Shown here one piece after another: positions 1-6,170 of a DNA stretch of 15,214 nucleotides (positions within the stretch are counted from its first letter, which is position 1; the number at the start of each line of letters is the position of its first letter). The notes under the pieces are model-generated. The model saw nothing but the letters and a program-made list of their open reading frames with translations, had not been told where the DNA came from and ran no database searches. Origin of the DNA: Syntrophomonadaceae bacterium (GTDB lineage: Bacteria; Bacillota_D; Dethiobacteria; DTU022); the NCBI GenBank assembly GCA_003564505.1, contig PXFD01000160.1, forward strand, positions 1-15,214, written 5' to 3'. The position numbers and the translations under genes were made by a program.

Positions 1-16
1 CACCGTTAAACCTCCC
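1..16 (-). promoter_or_regulatory. RBS and GTG start of the next gene (runs off the left edge)
   Basis: Reading the minus strand after the trkA stop codon there is a strong Shine-Dalgarno, GGGAGG, at 16-11. Seven bases later a GTG occupies the last three bases of the window (3-1). This is the expected layout for a downstream operon partner starting 34 bases after trkA. trkH, the membrane subunit, is the obvious guess from gene-order habit, but no coding sequence is visible and the identity is inference only. Confidence 0.5.
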
Positions 17-37
17 TGAATTATAAAATCTAACAGG

Positions 38-1444
38 TTAATCTTCTTCGATATGTATTAACTTATTACGCAGGTATTCCCTGTCTTCTTTACCGGATGC
101 AGGTGCAAAATAACGATCAAGTGTAGCACTGACTTTGGGAATGGAGAATACAACAAGGTGATCTTCAGGCAGGAGCACAGTGCCGCCATTAGGGATAATC
201 ACCTCTTCACCACGGACAATTGACCCGATCAGCATTCCCCGGGGGAACTTAGCCTGGGCAATTGTCTTATTTACAACCCTGGCAGACTGCGGAAGGATTA
301 TTTCAACAATCTCAGCCTTTTCATCCTGCAGAATCGATAAGGCAACGATGTCTTCTTTGCGAGTAAACCTCAGGATCTGGGAAGCTGCCAGCAGGCGGGG
401 GTTGATTACACTGTCGATACCCAGGGCCCCGTAAACCGGCACATATTGCGGTTTCATTATCTCGCAGATTATTTTTTTAACTCCAAACTGGCGTGACAGG
501 AGGGCAGCTACAATATTATTGCGATCATCACCAGTAGCAGCAATAACGGCATCGGCCCAGTCTGTGTCTTCTTCTTTAAGCATGGCAATTTCTGTTGCAT
601 CTCCCTGAACTACGAGGGTTTTGTTTAAATCCCTGCAGAGTTCTTCACAGCGTTCTTCATTCTTTTCTATTAACTTAACAGTAAAATCCTGTTTGCTCTT
701 TTCAAGTAAGAGTGCCAGCTGGCGGCCAATCAACCCCCCACCCATAATCGTCACATTATGAACCCTGGTTTTTTTGTGATGTAAGAGAGAGCTGATATCT
801 TTTAGGGCACTCGTTCTGCCTAACATGTATATTTTATTGCCCGGATAAACGATATCGTCTCCACCGGGAACGATGAATTTGCCATCAGGGTCACTTATGC
901 CAACAATTATTGCATCGTGATGAAGGGGCAGCTTTCTCAGGGGAACCCCCGTTATATCAGCTTCGGAACCGACTACAACGCCTAACATCATTACCCGGCC
1001 CCGGTTAAAATATTCTACCTCTGAAGCATCGGGGAAGTGCAGCATTTTTGATATTTCCATTGCGGCGACTCGCTCCGGGTTAATGACAATGTCAATTCCC
1101 AGCTGTTTCGGGGTTAAAACCGATTCATCTTCAGCATAACCGGAGTTTCTAATTCTGCAAACGGTGATCGGAACGTCATACTGCTTGGCCAGCATACAGG
1201 CTATAATATTTACTTCGTCAACCTGGGTGACGGCAATCATCATATCTGCATTTTTTATATTAGCCTTTTCAAGAACCGCTGCGTTGGCACCGTTATCTTC
1301 AATAACCATAACATCGAGTGCTTCCTTAAAACGCCTGGCCTTTACTTCATTTTTTTCTATAACAATAACATCCTGGGCTTTTTCTGAAAGATTTCGGGCC
1401 AGCTCATAGCCGACTCCACCGCCACCGACAATTATAATCTGCAT
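38..1444 (-). CDS. trkA: Trk potassium uptake system NAD-binding regulatory subunit TrkA
   Basis: TrkA is a peripheral cytoplasmic protein that binds nucleotides and gates the membrane K+ channel subunit TrkH/TrkG. The 468 residues fit the family length (about 450-460) and the duplicated layout RCK_N-RCK_C-RCK_N-RCK_C. The first Rossmann motif is GGGGVG at residues 7-12, followed by an acidic residue at the end of beta 2 (VIVIEK). The second Rossmann motif, GGGLIG, lies near residue 235. Each half also has the conserved INPE/INPR-type segment that precedes the C-terminal RCK lobe. The ATG at 1444 is preceded by GAGG at 1459-1456. The gene lies directly behind a cyclic di-GMP-I riboswitch with a terminator, so its transcription is probably controlled by that second messenger. 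The next gene starts about 34 bases after the stop. Confidence 0.96.
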   Translation of the reverse strand: MQIIIVGGGGVGYELARNLSEKAQDVIVIEKNEVKARRFKEALDVMVIEDNGANAAVLEKANIKNADMMIAVTQVDEVNIIACMLAKQYDVPITVCRIRNSGYAEDESVLTPKQLGIDIVINPERVAAMEISKMLHFPDASEVEYFNRGRVMMLGVVVGSEADITGVPLRKLPLHHDAIIVGISDPDGKFIVPGGDDIVYPGNKIYMLGRTSALKDISSLLHHKKTRVHNVTIMGGGLIGRQLALLLEKSKQDFTVKLIEKNEERCEELCRDLNKTLVVQGDATEIAMLKEEDTDWADAVIAATGDDRNNIVAALLSRQFGVKKIICEIMKPQYVPVYGALGIDSVINPRLLAASQILRFTRKEDIVALSILQDEKAEIVEIILPQSARVVNKTIAQAKFPRGMLIGSIVRGEEVIIPNGGTVLLPEDHLVVFSIPKVSATLDRYFAPASGKEDREYLRNKLIHIEED

Positions 1445-1467
1445 TTTGCAAACAACCTCGCTTTCAG

Positions 1468-1497
1468 AAAAAAAAGAGACAGCGGCTACGCTGCCTC
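1468..1497 (-). terminator. Riboswitch-controlled intrinsic terminator before trkA
   Basis: On the minus strand GAGGCAGCG (1497-1489) pairs over nine base pairs, one of them G-U, with CGCTGTCTC (1484-1476) across a four-base loop. Eight T residues follow (1475-1468). It stands between the aptamer and the trkA start, so it is the expression platform rather than the end of a gene. Its 5' arm contains GGCAGC (1495-1490), which is perfectly complementary to GCTGCC (1543-1538) inside the aptamer. That would provide an antiterminator pairing. Confidence 0.9.
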
Positions 1498-1532
1498 ATC
1501 AGGGAGAAAAATTGAAAAACAAATTTATTTCC

Positions 1533-1617
1533 TGACCGGCAGCCCGGCAGTCTCTCCTGCTCAGAGGATCCATGGCTTTGCGCCCCTGCCTTGCAGCAGG
1601 TTTGCCTTGAACGGTCT
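1533..1617 (-). promoter_or_regulatory. Cyclic di-GMP-I (GEMM-I) riboswitch aptamer
   Basis: The transcript carries the GEMM-I hallmarks in order. GGCAAACC (1606-1599) is followed by a six-pair stem CCTGCT/GGCAGG capped by a GCAA (GNRA) tetraloop at 1594-1591. Then come GGGGCGCAAAGCC (1586-1574), a second hairpin closed by TCCT/AGGA, and the 3' conserved block GCCGGGCTGCCG (1548-1537). The closing stem P1 is GACCG (1616-1612) with CGGTC (1538-1534). At the base that separates cyclic di-GMP from cGAMP recognition I read G (second of two G before CAAAC), favouring cyclic di-GMP, though this depends on numbering from memory. The aptamer starts about ten bases after the predicted transcription start. 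It is followed by a terminator and then trkA. Confidence 0.9.
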
Positions 1618-1631
1618 AATAAACTACTCAT

Positions 1632-1660
1632 ATTATATACTATCATTTCTTTGATGACAA
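1632..1660 (-). promoter_or_regulatory. Sigma-A type promoter for the riboswitch-trkA transcript
   Basis: The minus strand has TTGTCA (1660-1655), a 17-base spacer and a perfect TATAAT (1637-1632). Transcription would start near 1625, just ahead of the riboswitch P1 stem at 1616. This supports the aptamer being the 5' end of the trkA mRNA. Confidence 0.8.
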
Positions 1661-1675
1661 CACCATTTTTCATTT

Positions 1676-1697
1676 AAAATCAAGTATTTTTTACTTG
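1676..1697 (-). terminator. Weak terminator-like hairpin after the FAH-family gene
   Basis: The minus strand reads CAAGTA-AAAAA-TACTTG (1697-1681), a six-pair AT-rich stem followed by ATTTT. It lies 13 bases after the stop of the fumarylacetoacetate-hydrolase-family gene and just ahead of the trkA promoter. The stem is weak, so the call is tentative. Confidence 0.4.
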
Positions 1698-1709
1698 GCT
1701 ATCTGAGAC

Positions 1710-2483
1710 TTAACTTCCTGAGATTAGCAAATTCTCGAGAGTTCCAATCCCTTCTATTACAACTTCAAACTTATCACCCGGTTTTAGCTGGCCAATTCCT
1801 GACGGTGTGCCGGTTAAAATAACATCCCCGGGCAACAAAGTCATACAGCCGGATACAAATTCAATTATCTCGGCTACGGTAAAATAGTGGTCGGATGTAG
1901 GCGCTTCCTGGACTTTTTTTCCGTTCAAAAAACCCTGGACGACAAGACCTTCAGGATTATCAATATCCGTTTCTATAACCGGCCCCAGGGGGCAAAAGGT
2001 ATCGAAACTCTTGGCATAAGTCCACTGCCCTTCTTTAGGTTGCTTGTCCCTGGCGGTAACATCATTGGCACAGGTATAGCCGGCAACATAGTCCAGTGCG
2101 TTTTCAGCGCTTACGCTAAAAGCTTTTCTGCCGATCACCACCCCGAGTTCTGCTTCATAATCAACCCTTTTACTCTGGGGCGGGGCAATTATATCAGCGC
2201 CAGGACCAATAACAGAAGTCGAAGGTTTTATAAAAATAATTGGTTTTTTTGGCAAAGGTATATTCATTTCCTCGGCATGAGAGCGATAGTTCAGGCCGAG
2301 ACAAATAACCTTTGACGGCAGGCAGGGAGAAATAAGCTGCACCTCACTGCTCTTAAACTGTCTTCCTGTCTCATCATGCTTGCTGAACCAATCATTTCCG
2401 GGCTCCCTGGTTTCAATAATAGTATCTTCTTCCATCCTGCCGCATCTTACAGTTCCGCTGTCTAAAAAGCGAACCAGCTTCAA
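1710..2483 (-). CDS. Fumarylacetoacetate hydrolase (FAH) family protein
   Basis: FAH-fold enzymes hydrolyse, decarboxylate or isomerise beta-keto acids such as acylpyruvates, oxaloacetate and homoprotocatechuate-pathway diacids, using a divalent metal. With a TTG start the protein has 257 residues, close to single-domain FAHD1/HpcE relatives. The visible active-site set is the lid HxxE (H69, E72 in YRSHAEEM), metal ligands E110 and E112 in DYEAELG, D141 in CANDVTARD, K158 in YAKSFD, and the C-terminal TGTPSGIG loop. I chose the TTG at 2483 because AGGAGG (2496-2491) lies seven bases upstream. The longer ATG frame from 2534 would translate through the rubrerythrin terminator hairpin. The exact substrate cannot be read from sequence; acylpyruvase or oxaloacetate decarboxylase activity is plausible. 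Expression seems to depend on readthrough from the rubrerythrin gene. Confidence 0.9.
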   Translation of the reverse strand: MKLVRFLDSGTVRCGRMEEDTIIETREPGNDWFSKHDETGRQFKSSEVQLISPCLPSKVICLGLNYRSHAEEMNIPLPKKPIIFIKPSTSVIGPGADIIAPPQSKRVDYEAELGVVIGRKAFSVSAENALDYVAGYTCANDVTARDKQPKEGQWTYAKSFDTFCPLGPVIETDIDNPEGLVVQGFLNGKKVQEAPTSDHYFTVAEIIEFVSGCMTLLPGDVILTGTPSGIGQLKPGDKFEVVIEGIGTLENLLISGS

Positions 2484-2500
2484 GTTAACTCCTCCTAAAG

Positions 2501-2530
2501 AAAAAGAAGCCCGGCTTGTAGGCCCGGGCT
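2501..2530 (-). terminator. Intrinsic terminator between rubrerythrin and the FAH-family gene
   Basis: On the minus strand AGCCCGG (2530-2524) pairs with CCGGGCT (2514-2508) across a nine-base loop, followed by TCTTTTT (2507-2501). It begins 14 bases after the rubrerythrin stop. Only about 17 bases separate its T-tract from the TTG start of the next gene, so there is no room for a separate promoter after it. Confidence 0.85.
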
Positions 2531-2543
2531 CCATTTGTTATCT

Positions 2544-3116
2544 TTACCAGTTTTCACATACTACTTCAAAGTGGGCCTGCGGATGGTTGCATGATGGGCA
2601 AAGGTCAGGAGCTTCCTCTCCTTCGTGAACATAACCACAGTTGCGACAGAACCACTTTTCAACCTGGTCTTTTTTAAATACATTACCATTCTTAATGTTT
2701 TCCATTAAGCCCAGGTAGCGTTTTTCATGCTGCTTTTCCGCAACGGCAATGGACTCAAATATATCTGCGATATCATTAAAGCCTTCTTCCCTGGCTACTT
2801 TGGCGAAACCGGGATACATGTCGGTCCACTCGTAGTGTTCTCCTCCGGCAGCTTCCTTTAAATTTTCCATGGTACTGCCGATAACCCCGGCCGGAAATGA
2901 AGCCTGTATTTCAACTTCGCCACCTTCCAGCAGCTTGAACAGCCTTTTGGCATGCTCCTTTTCCTGGTTTGCAGTTTCCTCAAATATTGCAGATATCTGC
3001 ACGTAGCCATCTTTTTTGGCCTGGCTGGCGAAGTAAGTGTACCTGTTTCGTGCCTGAGACTCACCGGCAAATGCAGTTAAAATGTTTTTTTCGGTTTGTG
3101 TTCCCTTTAAGCTCAT
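2544..3116 (-). CDS. Rubrerythrin
   Basis: Rubrerythrin is a cytoplasmic non-haem di-iron peroxidase that reduces hydrogen peroxide in anaerobes using electrons from rubredoxin. The 190 residues have the standard two-part layout. The N-terminal four-helix ferritin-like domain contains E19 in FAGES, E52xxH55 in NQEKEH, and a second ExxH in AVAEKQH. The last 35 or so residues form a rubredoxin-like [Fe(SCys)4] centre with CRNC and CPSC. The start is the ATG at 3116, because AGGAGA at 3130-3125 sits eight bases before it. The in-frame ATG six codons upstream overlaps that Shine-Dalgarno and is unlikely to be used. The gene has its own promoter and a terminator at the end. It points to an anaerobe exposed to oxygen stress. 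Confidence 0.96.
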   Translation of the reverse strand: MSLKGTQTEKNILTAFAGESQARNRYTYFASQAKKDGYVQISAIFEETANQEKEHAKRLFKLLEGGEVEIQASFPAGVIGSTMENLKEAAGGEHYEWTDMYPGFAKVAREEGFNDIADIFESIAVAEKQHEKRYLGLMENIKNGNVFKKDQVEKWFCRNCGYVHEGEEAPDLCPSCNHPQAHFEVVCENW

Positions 3117-3163
3117 TAATTGTCTCTCCTTCATTTTTAAATTGATATAAACAACATAAGCTT

Positions 3164-3191
3164 ATTATACTATTATTCACTCGCTTATCAA
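3164..3191 (-). promoter_or_regulatory. Promoter of the rubrerythrin gene
   Basis: The minus strand has TTGATA (3191-3186), a 16-base spacer and TATAAT (3169-3164), about 48 bases before the ATG. A ten-base direct repeat, TATTATTCAC on the plus strand, occurs in the spacer (3171-3180) and again upstream of the -35 (3209-3218), suggesting operator sites. No clear PerR box was found. Confidence 0.7.
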
Positions 3192-3251
3192 ACCCTGCAC
3201 CTGATTATTATTATTCACAATTATCACGCAGCTAACAGCTTTAATAATTCC

Positions 3252-4232
3252 TCACATCTTCCGGGCAAGGCCAATCTTCACGAATAACAGCGGGGCCAAA
3301 AAAGTTACCCAGAAAGTGGATAAAGCAAAACAGGTAAATGTCAGTAGCCCTGCTGCCCGGGGCAAGATCGGTTCGAGCTCCAGCAATACAACAGCAATAA
3401 CGATTAAGCCAATAATGATTCTTAGCAAATGCTGCCAAAGATTGCCCCGGGGATCGTAGTTAAGCACTTTGCCCTCAAGTAAAAACCCGAGAGCTGCACC
3501 GGCAACATAACCCATCAGGTTGGGAGCATACACTGCCGGTATGAATGATAGTACCAGCGGTATTAAAACTGCAGCTGCTAGCAGGGTTGGGAAAGAATAC
3601 TTTTTCAGAATGCCCGGTTCAAGTTTGCTGCCTAAGCCAAAAAGTATGACCAGCAAAACACTGCCTGCTATAATCCCACCTAAAACATCTCCGGGAAAAT
3701 GATAGCCCAGCATTACCCTGGAAAGCCCTACCAGGACAATAATCATTATCGATAAAGCCCAGAGCCAGCGTTTTTTAAAATTAATCGCCAGAAATCCCCA
3801 TACGCTGACTGCCCCGGAAGTATGCCCGCTGGGGAAAGTGTAGGTGGGCACTGTTACACCCCTGACGTCTGGGCGGGGAAGCCTGATCATATCTTTCGGG
3901 ATTTCGCTGGTAATAAATATTGCCATTGGCATAAATACCAGGCCGAAAAAGCCAAGCGCTTTATTATAAGACCAGAAAATAATCGAAAACATAACCAGGA
4001 AAAACCCTTCACTGCCGAGGATCGTAACCGCCCTGAAGAAATAAAGCACAACCGGACTGGTAACGGTAAAAGAAACCAGGGCGTAGGCTGACCGGGTATC
4101 ACGCAGGGGAGTCCAGAAAAGCATTAAAATAACAGCTATCACTAAGATGGCTATACTAAAAGTTATTCGCATTGTCTTTTCTGTTTTAAGATTTTCAGAA
4201 AAATACTTGCCTGTAAGAGGGACTAAATTCAT
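3252..4232 (-). CDS. PAP2-family membrane phosphatase
   Basis: PAP2 enzymes dephosphorylate lipid phosphates such as phosphatidic acid, phosphatidylglycerol phosphate or undecaprenyl pyrophosphate at the membrane. All three signature motifs of the superfamily are present: K113xxxxxxRP (KDMIRLPRP), PSGH at 134-137, and SRxxxxxHxxxD at 171-182 (SRVMLGYHFPGD). Hydrophobic segments run through the whole 326 residues, with several extra C-terminal membrane spans after the catalytic core. This makes it longer than the roughly 200-residue minimal type. The ATG at 4232 lies two bases after the stop of the preceding gene, with AGGAGA at 4247-4242, so translation is probably coupled. It is the last gene of an operon whose first gene is a lipid-kinase-like protein, which suggests opposing reactions on the same lipid pool. 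The substrate is not determinable here. Confidence 0.93.
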   Translation of the reverse strand: MNLVPLTGKYFSENLKTEKTMRITFSIAILVIAVILMLFWTPLRDTRSAYALVSFTVTSPVVLYFFRAVTILGSEGFFLVMFSIIFWSYNKALGFFGLVFMPMAIFITSEIPKDMIRLPRPDVRGVTVPTYTFPSGHTSGAVSVWGFLAINFKKRWLWALSIMIIVLVGLSRVMLGYHFPGDVLGGIIAGSVLLVILFGLGSKLEPGILKKYSFPTLLAAAVLIPLVLSFIPAVYAPNLMGYVAGAALGFLLEGKVLNYDPRGNLWQHLLRIIIGLIVIAVVLLELEPILPRAAGLLTFTCFALSTFWVTFLAPLLFVKIGLARKM

Positions 4233-4234
4233 CC

Positions 4235-5197
4235 TTAGAAATCTCCTGCCTGAACCTGCCTGACCCAGTCAGCCAGGTCGCTGATAGTTACTATTTCCAG
4301 GGCTTCAGCCTGTTCCCGAATCATCATCACCGTGTAAGTTTTATTTGATGGCGCATAATCAAGCCAGACCAGTCCATGCTCCATATCCTTTTCTAAAATC
4401 AGTTCGTAAACCAGGTCAGAGTCAGTTATTACTCTTTCCTGATCATAGATAGTATTCCAGGCTACACCGGTATACTCCCAGTAAAGATCTATGGTGCCAA
4501 TCATCAGAGCTGAGCGAATCTGCTCAGTTCCGGCAATCTGCTCCATATCCACTACAGGCACCCCGGCATTTTCCAGGATCAGAAGGGTGATATGCCTTAA
4601 AATATGCTGTTCGGTAAATTCTTTTGAACTTACCTTAACCGGTATCACCGCATCCGTCTCCGGAGCCAATTCATCAATCAACTCATTATCCAGGAGCCAC
4701 TCCTTTGCAACATGGGCAGGCTCTTTTTCTTCAATATCAACAAGGTAGTTCAGGTGAGTCATTGTTATATTATCCAGCAGGGGTGCCACTTGTTCTAAAA
4801 GAGGCTTAATCTCCGGGTACATCTCCAACACTTCAGACCGTATTACCGGCGCAGGATTGCGGGCTGGAAAGGCATTTCGATCATCCTCCAGTTTAATCAA
4901 GCCTATTTCTTCTATTTTTCCATCTGTTGCATAACCGATTGCCGCATCAACATCACCGCTGCGCAGGGCTTCGTGGGTAAAACCGATCGCCATCTCGTAG
5001 ATCAGGTCGAACTGAAAATCATAAGTTTCTTCCAGGCTGTTTAGCCCTTCCGGTTCATGGATGAATTCAGGGCTGGCCGCCAGTTTAACTTCCTTAATCG
5101 GCTCATCATGTTCTATGGCAGGACAACCGATTACCAATGCTGCAAACAGCACCGCTGTTAAAACCACTAAATATATTTGTTTTCCCTGTTTAATCAT
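4235..5197 (-). CDS. Glycine betaine/choline-binding-like lipoprotein with circularly permuted domain order
   Basis: This is a lipoprotein: signal peptide with lipobox VIGC, acylated Cys25. The rest matches the OpuAC-type substrate-binding domain of osmoprotectant ABC transporters (YehZ/OsmF, OpuCC), but with the two halves swapped. Residues 37-174 resemble the usual C-terminal half: KLAASPEF, then SGDVDAAIGYATDG, PAPVIRSEVL, and MTHLNYLVD. After a short linker (175-186), residues 187-320 resemble the usual N-terminal half: KVSSKEFTEQ, GTIDLYWEYTG, LVWLDYAPSNKTYTV, and TISDLADW at the end. In E. coli YehZ, as I recall it, the TSLADL segment runs straight into KLAAS; here that joint is cut, forming the two termini. 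No ABC permease or ATPase is adjacent. GGAGG at 5211-5207 supports the ATG. A solute-binding or sensing role is likely; ligand unknown. Confidence 0.88.
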   Translation of the reverse strand: MIKQGKQIYLVVLTAVLFAALVIGCPAIEHDEPIKEVKLAASPEFIHEPEGLNSLEETYDFQFDLIYEMAIGFTHEALRSGDVDAAIGYATDGKIEEIGLIKLEDDRNAFPARNPAPVIRSEVLEMYPEIKPLLEQVAPLLDNITMTHLNYLVDIEEKEPAHVAKEWLLDNELIDELAPETDAVIPVKVSSKEFTEQHILRHITLLILENAGVPVVDMEQIAGTEQIRSALMIGTIDLYWEYTGVAWNTIYDQERVITDSDLVYELILEKDMEHGLVWLDYAPSNKTYTVMMIREQAEALEIVTISDLADWVRQVQAGDF

Positions 5198-5249
5198 TAA
5201 AACCAGCCTCCAGGGTAATCAGACTTTCTTTATATTTCGGAAACACTTA

Positions 5250-5999
5250 TCAAATCATTCTAATGCCGTAAAGTGCTAAAAACCCGGCCAGGAAAAGGGT
5301 AGGAGCATCCCAGGTGTGGGGTGAGACAGCTTCTACCAGGGTCATTACTACCGGCACGGTAATTAAAGCAACAAAAAACTGGGTTGGGGTAAAATAGTTG
5401 TAATATGCGGCTACTACAATTAGGCTGGTCAAGAAGACTACCGAGCTGCCTTCAAGCGTTCTGTAGTATTCCCGCCTGGTAAATAAAGCCGGAGTACGGT
5501 ATTTATGTTTGCCAAAACGCACACCTACCGGTTCAGCCAGGCCGTCACCTATACCGTAAATCAAAATCGGAATTATGGCAAGGTCTAAATACCCTATGTG
5601 GGCAAACAGGGCGCTCATCGGAATCAGGACACAATACCCTGCCGCTGTCTGCGTTACAAGCCATAACAGGGTATAAGGACGATCTTCCGGACGATCAAAT
5701 GACCGAAACATTACTTTAATAAAGGGCACCCTGTCCCTGATTGGTTTAATGTAAAATATAAACTTGACTACTGCCAAAAAAGCTCCTATAACAAAGAGGC
5801 TGATTGATTCTTCATGAACATAGCCACGATTTAAAAATATCGGTACAAAAAAAAGCATGAAATGGTTTATCTTGCGGGTATAATTTACCTTAACATTTTT
5901 ATGAATGACAAGAAGGCCGGTAATGTACTGCGTTCCGATTAATGTAATAATATTTAAGCTTTGAGTAAATAAAAATACAGGTTCAAGTAATTTTTCCAT
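5250..5999 (-). CDS. Dolichol/phytol/diacylglycerol kinase-like integral membrane protein
   Basis: This 249-residue protein has about seven hydrophobic segments and the motif set of the CTP-dependent lipid-alcohol kinase superfamily (SEC59 dolichol kinase, VTE5 phytol kinase, yeast DGK1). It contains an early RKINH motif (42-46), then GDGLAEPVGVRFGKHKY (151-167). Next is RTLEGSS (180-186), corresponding to the family K/R-T-x-E-G-S, and near the C-terminus EAVSP...WDAPT (223-234), matching the family E-x-x-SP...D-N. It would phosphorylate a polyprenol, isoprenoid alcohol or diacylglycerol in the membrane. It is the first gene of a minus-strand operon with the permuted lipoprotein (52 bases later) and the PAP2 phosphatase. 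The ATG at 5999 follows AAAGGAAA at short spacing. The superfamily call is good, but the substrate is unknown. Confidence 0.8.
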   Translation of the reverse strand: MEKLLEPVFLFTQSLNIITLIGTQYITGLLVIHKNVKVNYTRKINHFMLFFVPIFLNRGYVHEESISLFVIGAFLAVVKFIFYIKPIRDRVPFIKVMFRSFDRPEDRPYTLLWLVTQTAAGYCVLIPMSALFAHIGYLDLAIIPILIYGIGDGLAEPVGVRFGKHKYRTPALFTRREYYRTLEGSSVVFLTSLIVVAAYYNYFTPTQFFVALITVPVVMTLVEAVSPHTWDAPTLFLAGFLALYGIRMI

Positions 6000-6095
6000 C
6001 TATTTCCTTTCTTATCTGCTATTGTATAATTTAATGGCAAATTATCATCTATTTTAACATATCCCTTTGCTTTTTGCTTATTCCTGCCTTTTTTA

Positions 6096-6126
6096 TTGAG
6101 CATCCGGCAGGAGTTTGGCTTATAAT
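6096..6126 (+). promoter_or_regulatory. Candidate ilvC promoter
   Basis: A perfect -10 TATAAT at 6121-6126 has a possible -35 TTGAGC at 6096-6101, but the spacer is 19 bases, so the -35 may be weak. The inverted repeat CCTGCC (6083-6088) / GGCAGG (6106-6111) encloses the -35 and could be an operator. No T-box, leader peptide or attenuator is visible in the roughly 45-base leader. Confidence 0.55.
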
Positions 6127-6170
6127 AGCTAATATGTAATGTTATCAAAATTGCAGGGAGGAATCACCAG

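Noticed and set aside
1476..1617. ydaO/yuaA cyclic di-AMP riboswitch, considered first because the downstream gene is for potassium transport
   Set aside because: The conserved blocks (GGCAAACC, GCAA tetraloop stem, GCGCAAAGCC, GCCGGGCTGCC) match GEMM-I in order and spacing; the ydaO motifs are not present.
1464..1673. Open reading frame of 69 codons on the minus strand before trkA
   Set aside because: It lies across the promoter, the GEMM-I aptamer and the terminator. The reading frame is incidental and has no ribosome site.
2484..2534. Longer N-terminus for the FAH-family protein from the ATG at 2534
   Set aside because: Those codons cover the rubrerythrin terminator and the Shine-Dalgarno. 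The TTG at 2483 has ideal spacing and the protein then starts like its family.
3160..3185. PerR box in the rubrerythrin promoter
   Set aside because: The AT-rich TTATTATACTATTATT does not keep the dyad symmetry of the PerR consensus when aligned base by base.
5954..6148. 64-codon minus-strand reading frame upstream of the kinase-like gene
   Set aside because: It overlaps the start of the kinase-like gene and the ilvC promoter, has no ribosome site, and its composition is that of AT-rich intergenic DNA.
6126..6170. T-box or leader-peptide attenuator for ilvC
   Set aside because: The leader after the likely -10 is only about 45 bases and holds no T-box bulge, terminator or short isoleucine/valine/leucine-rich frame.
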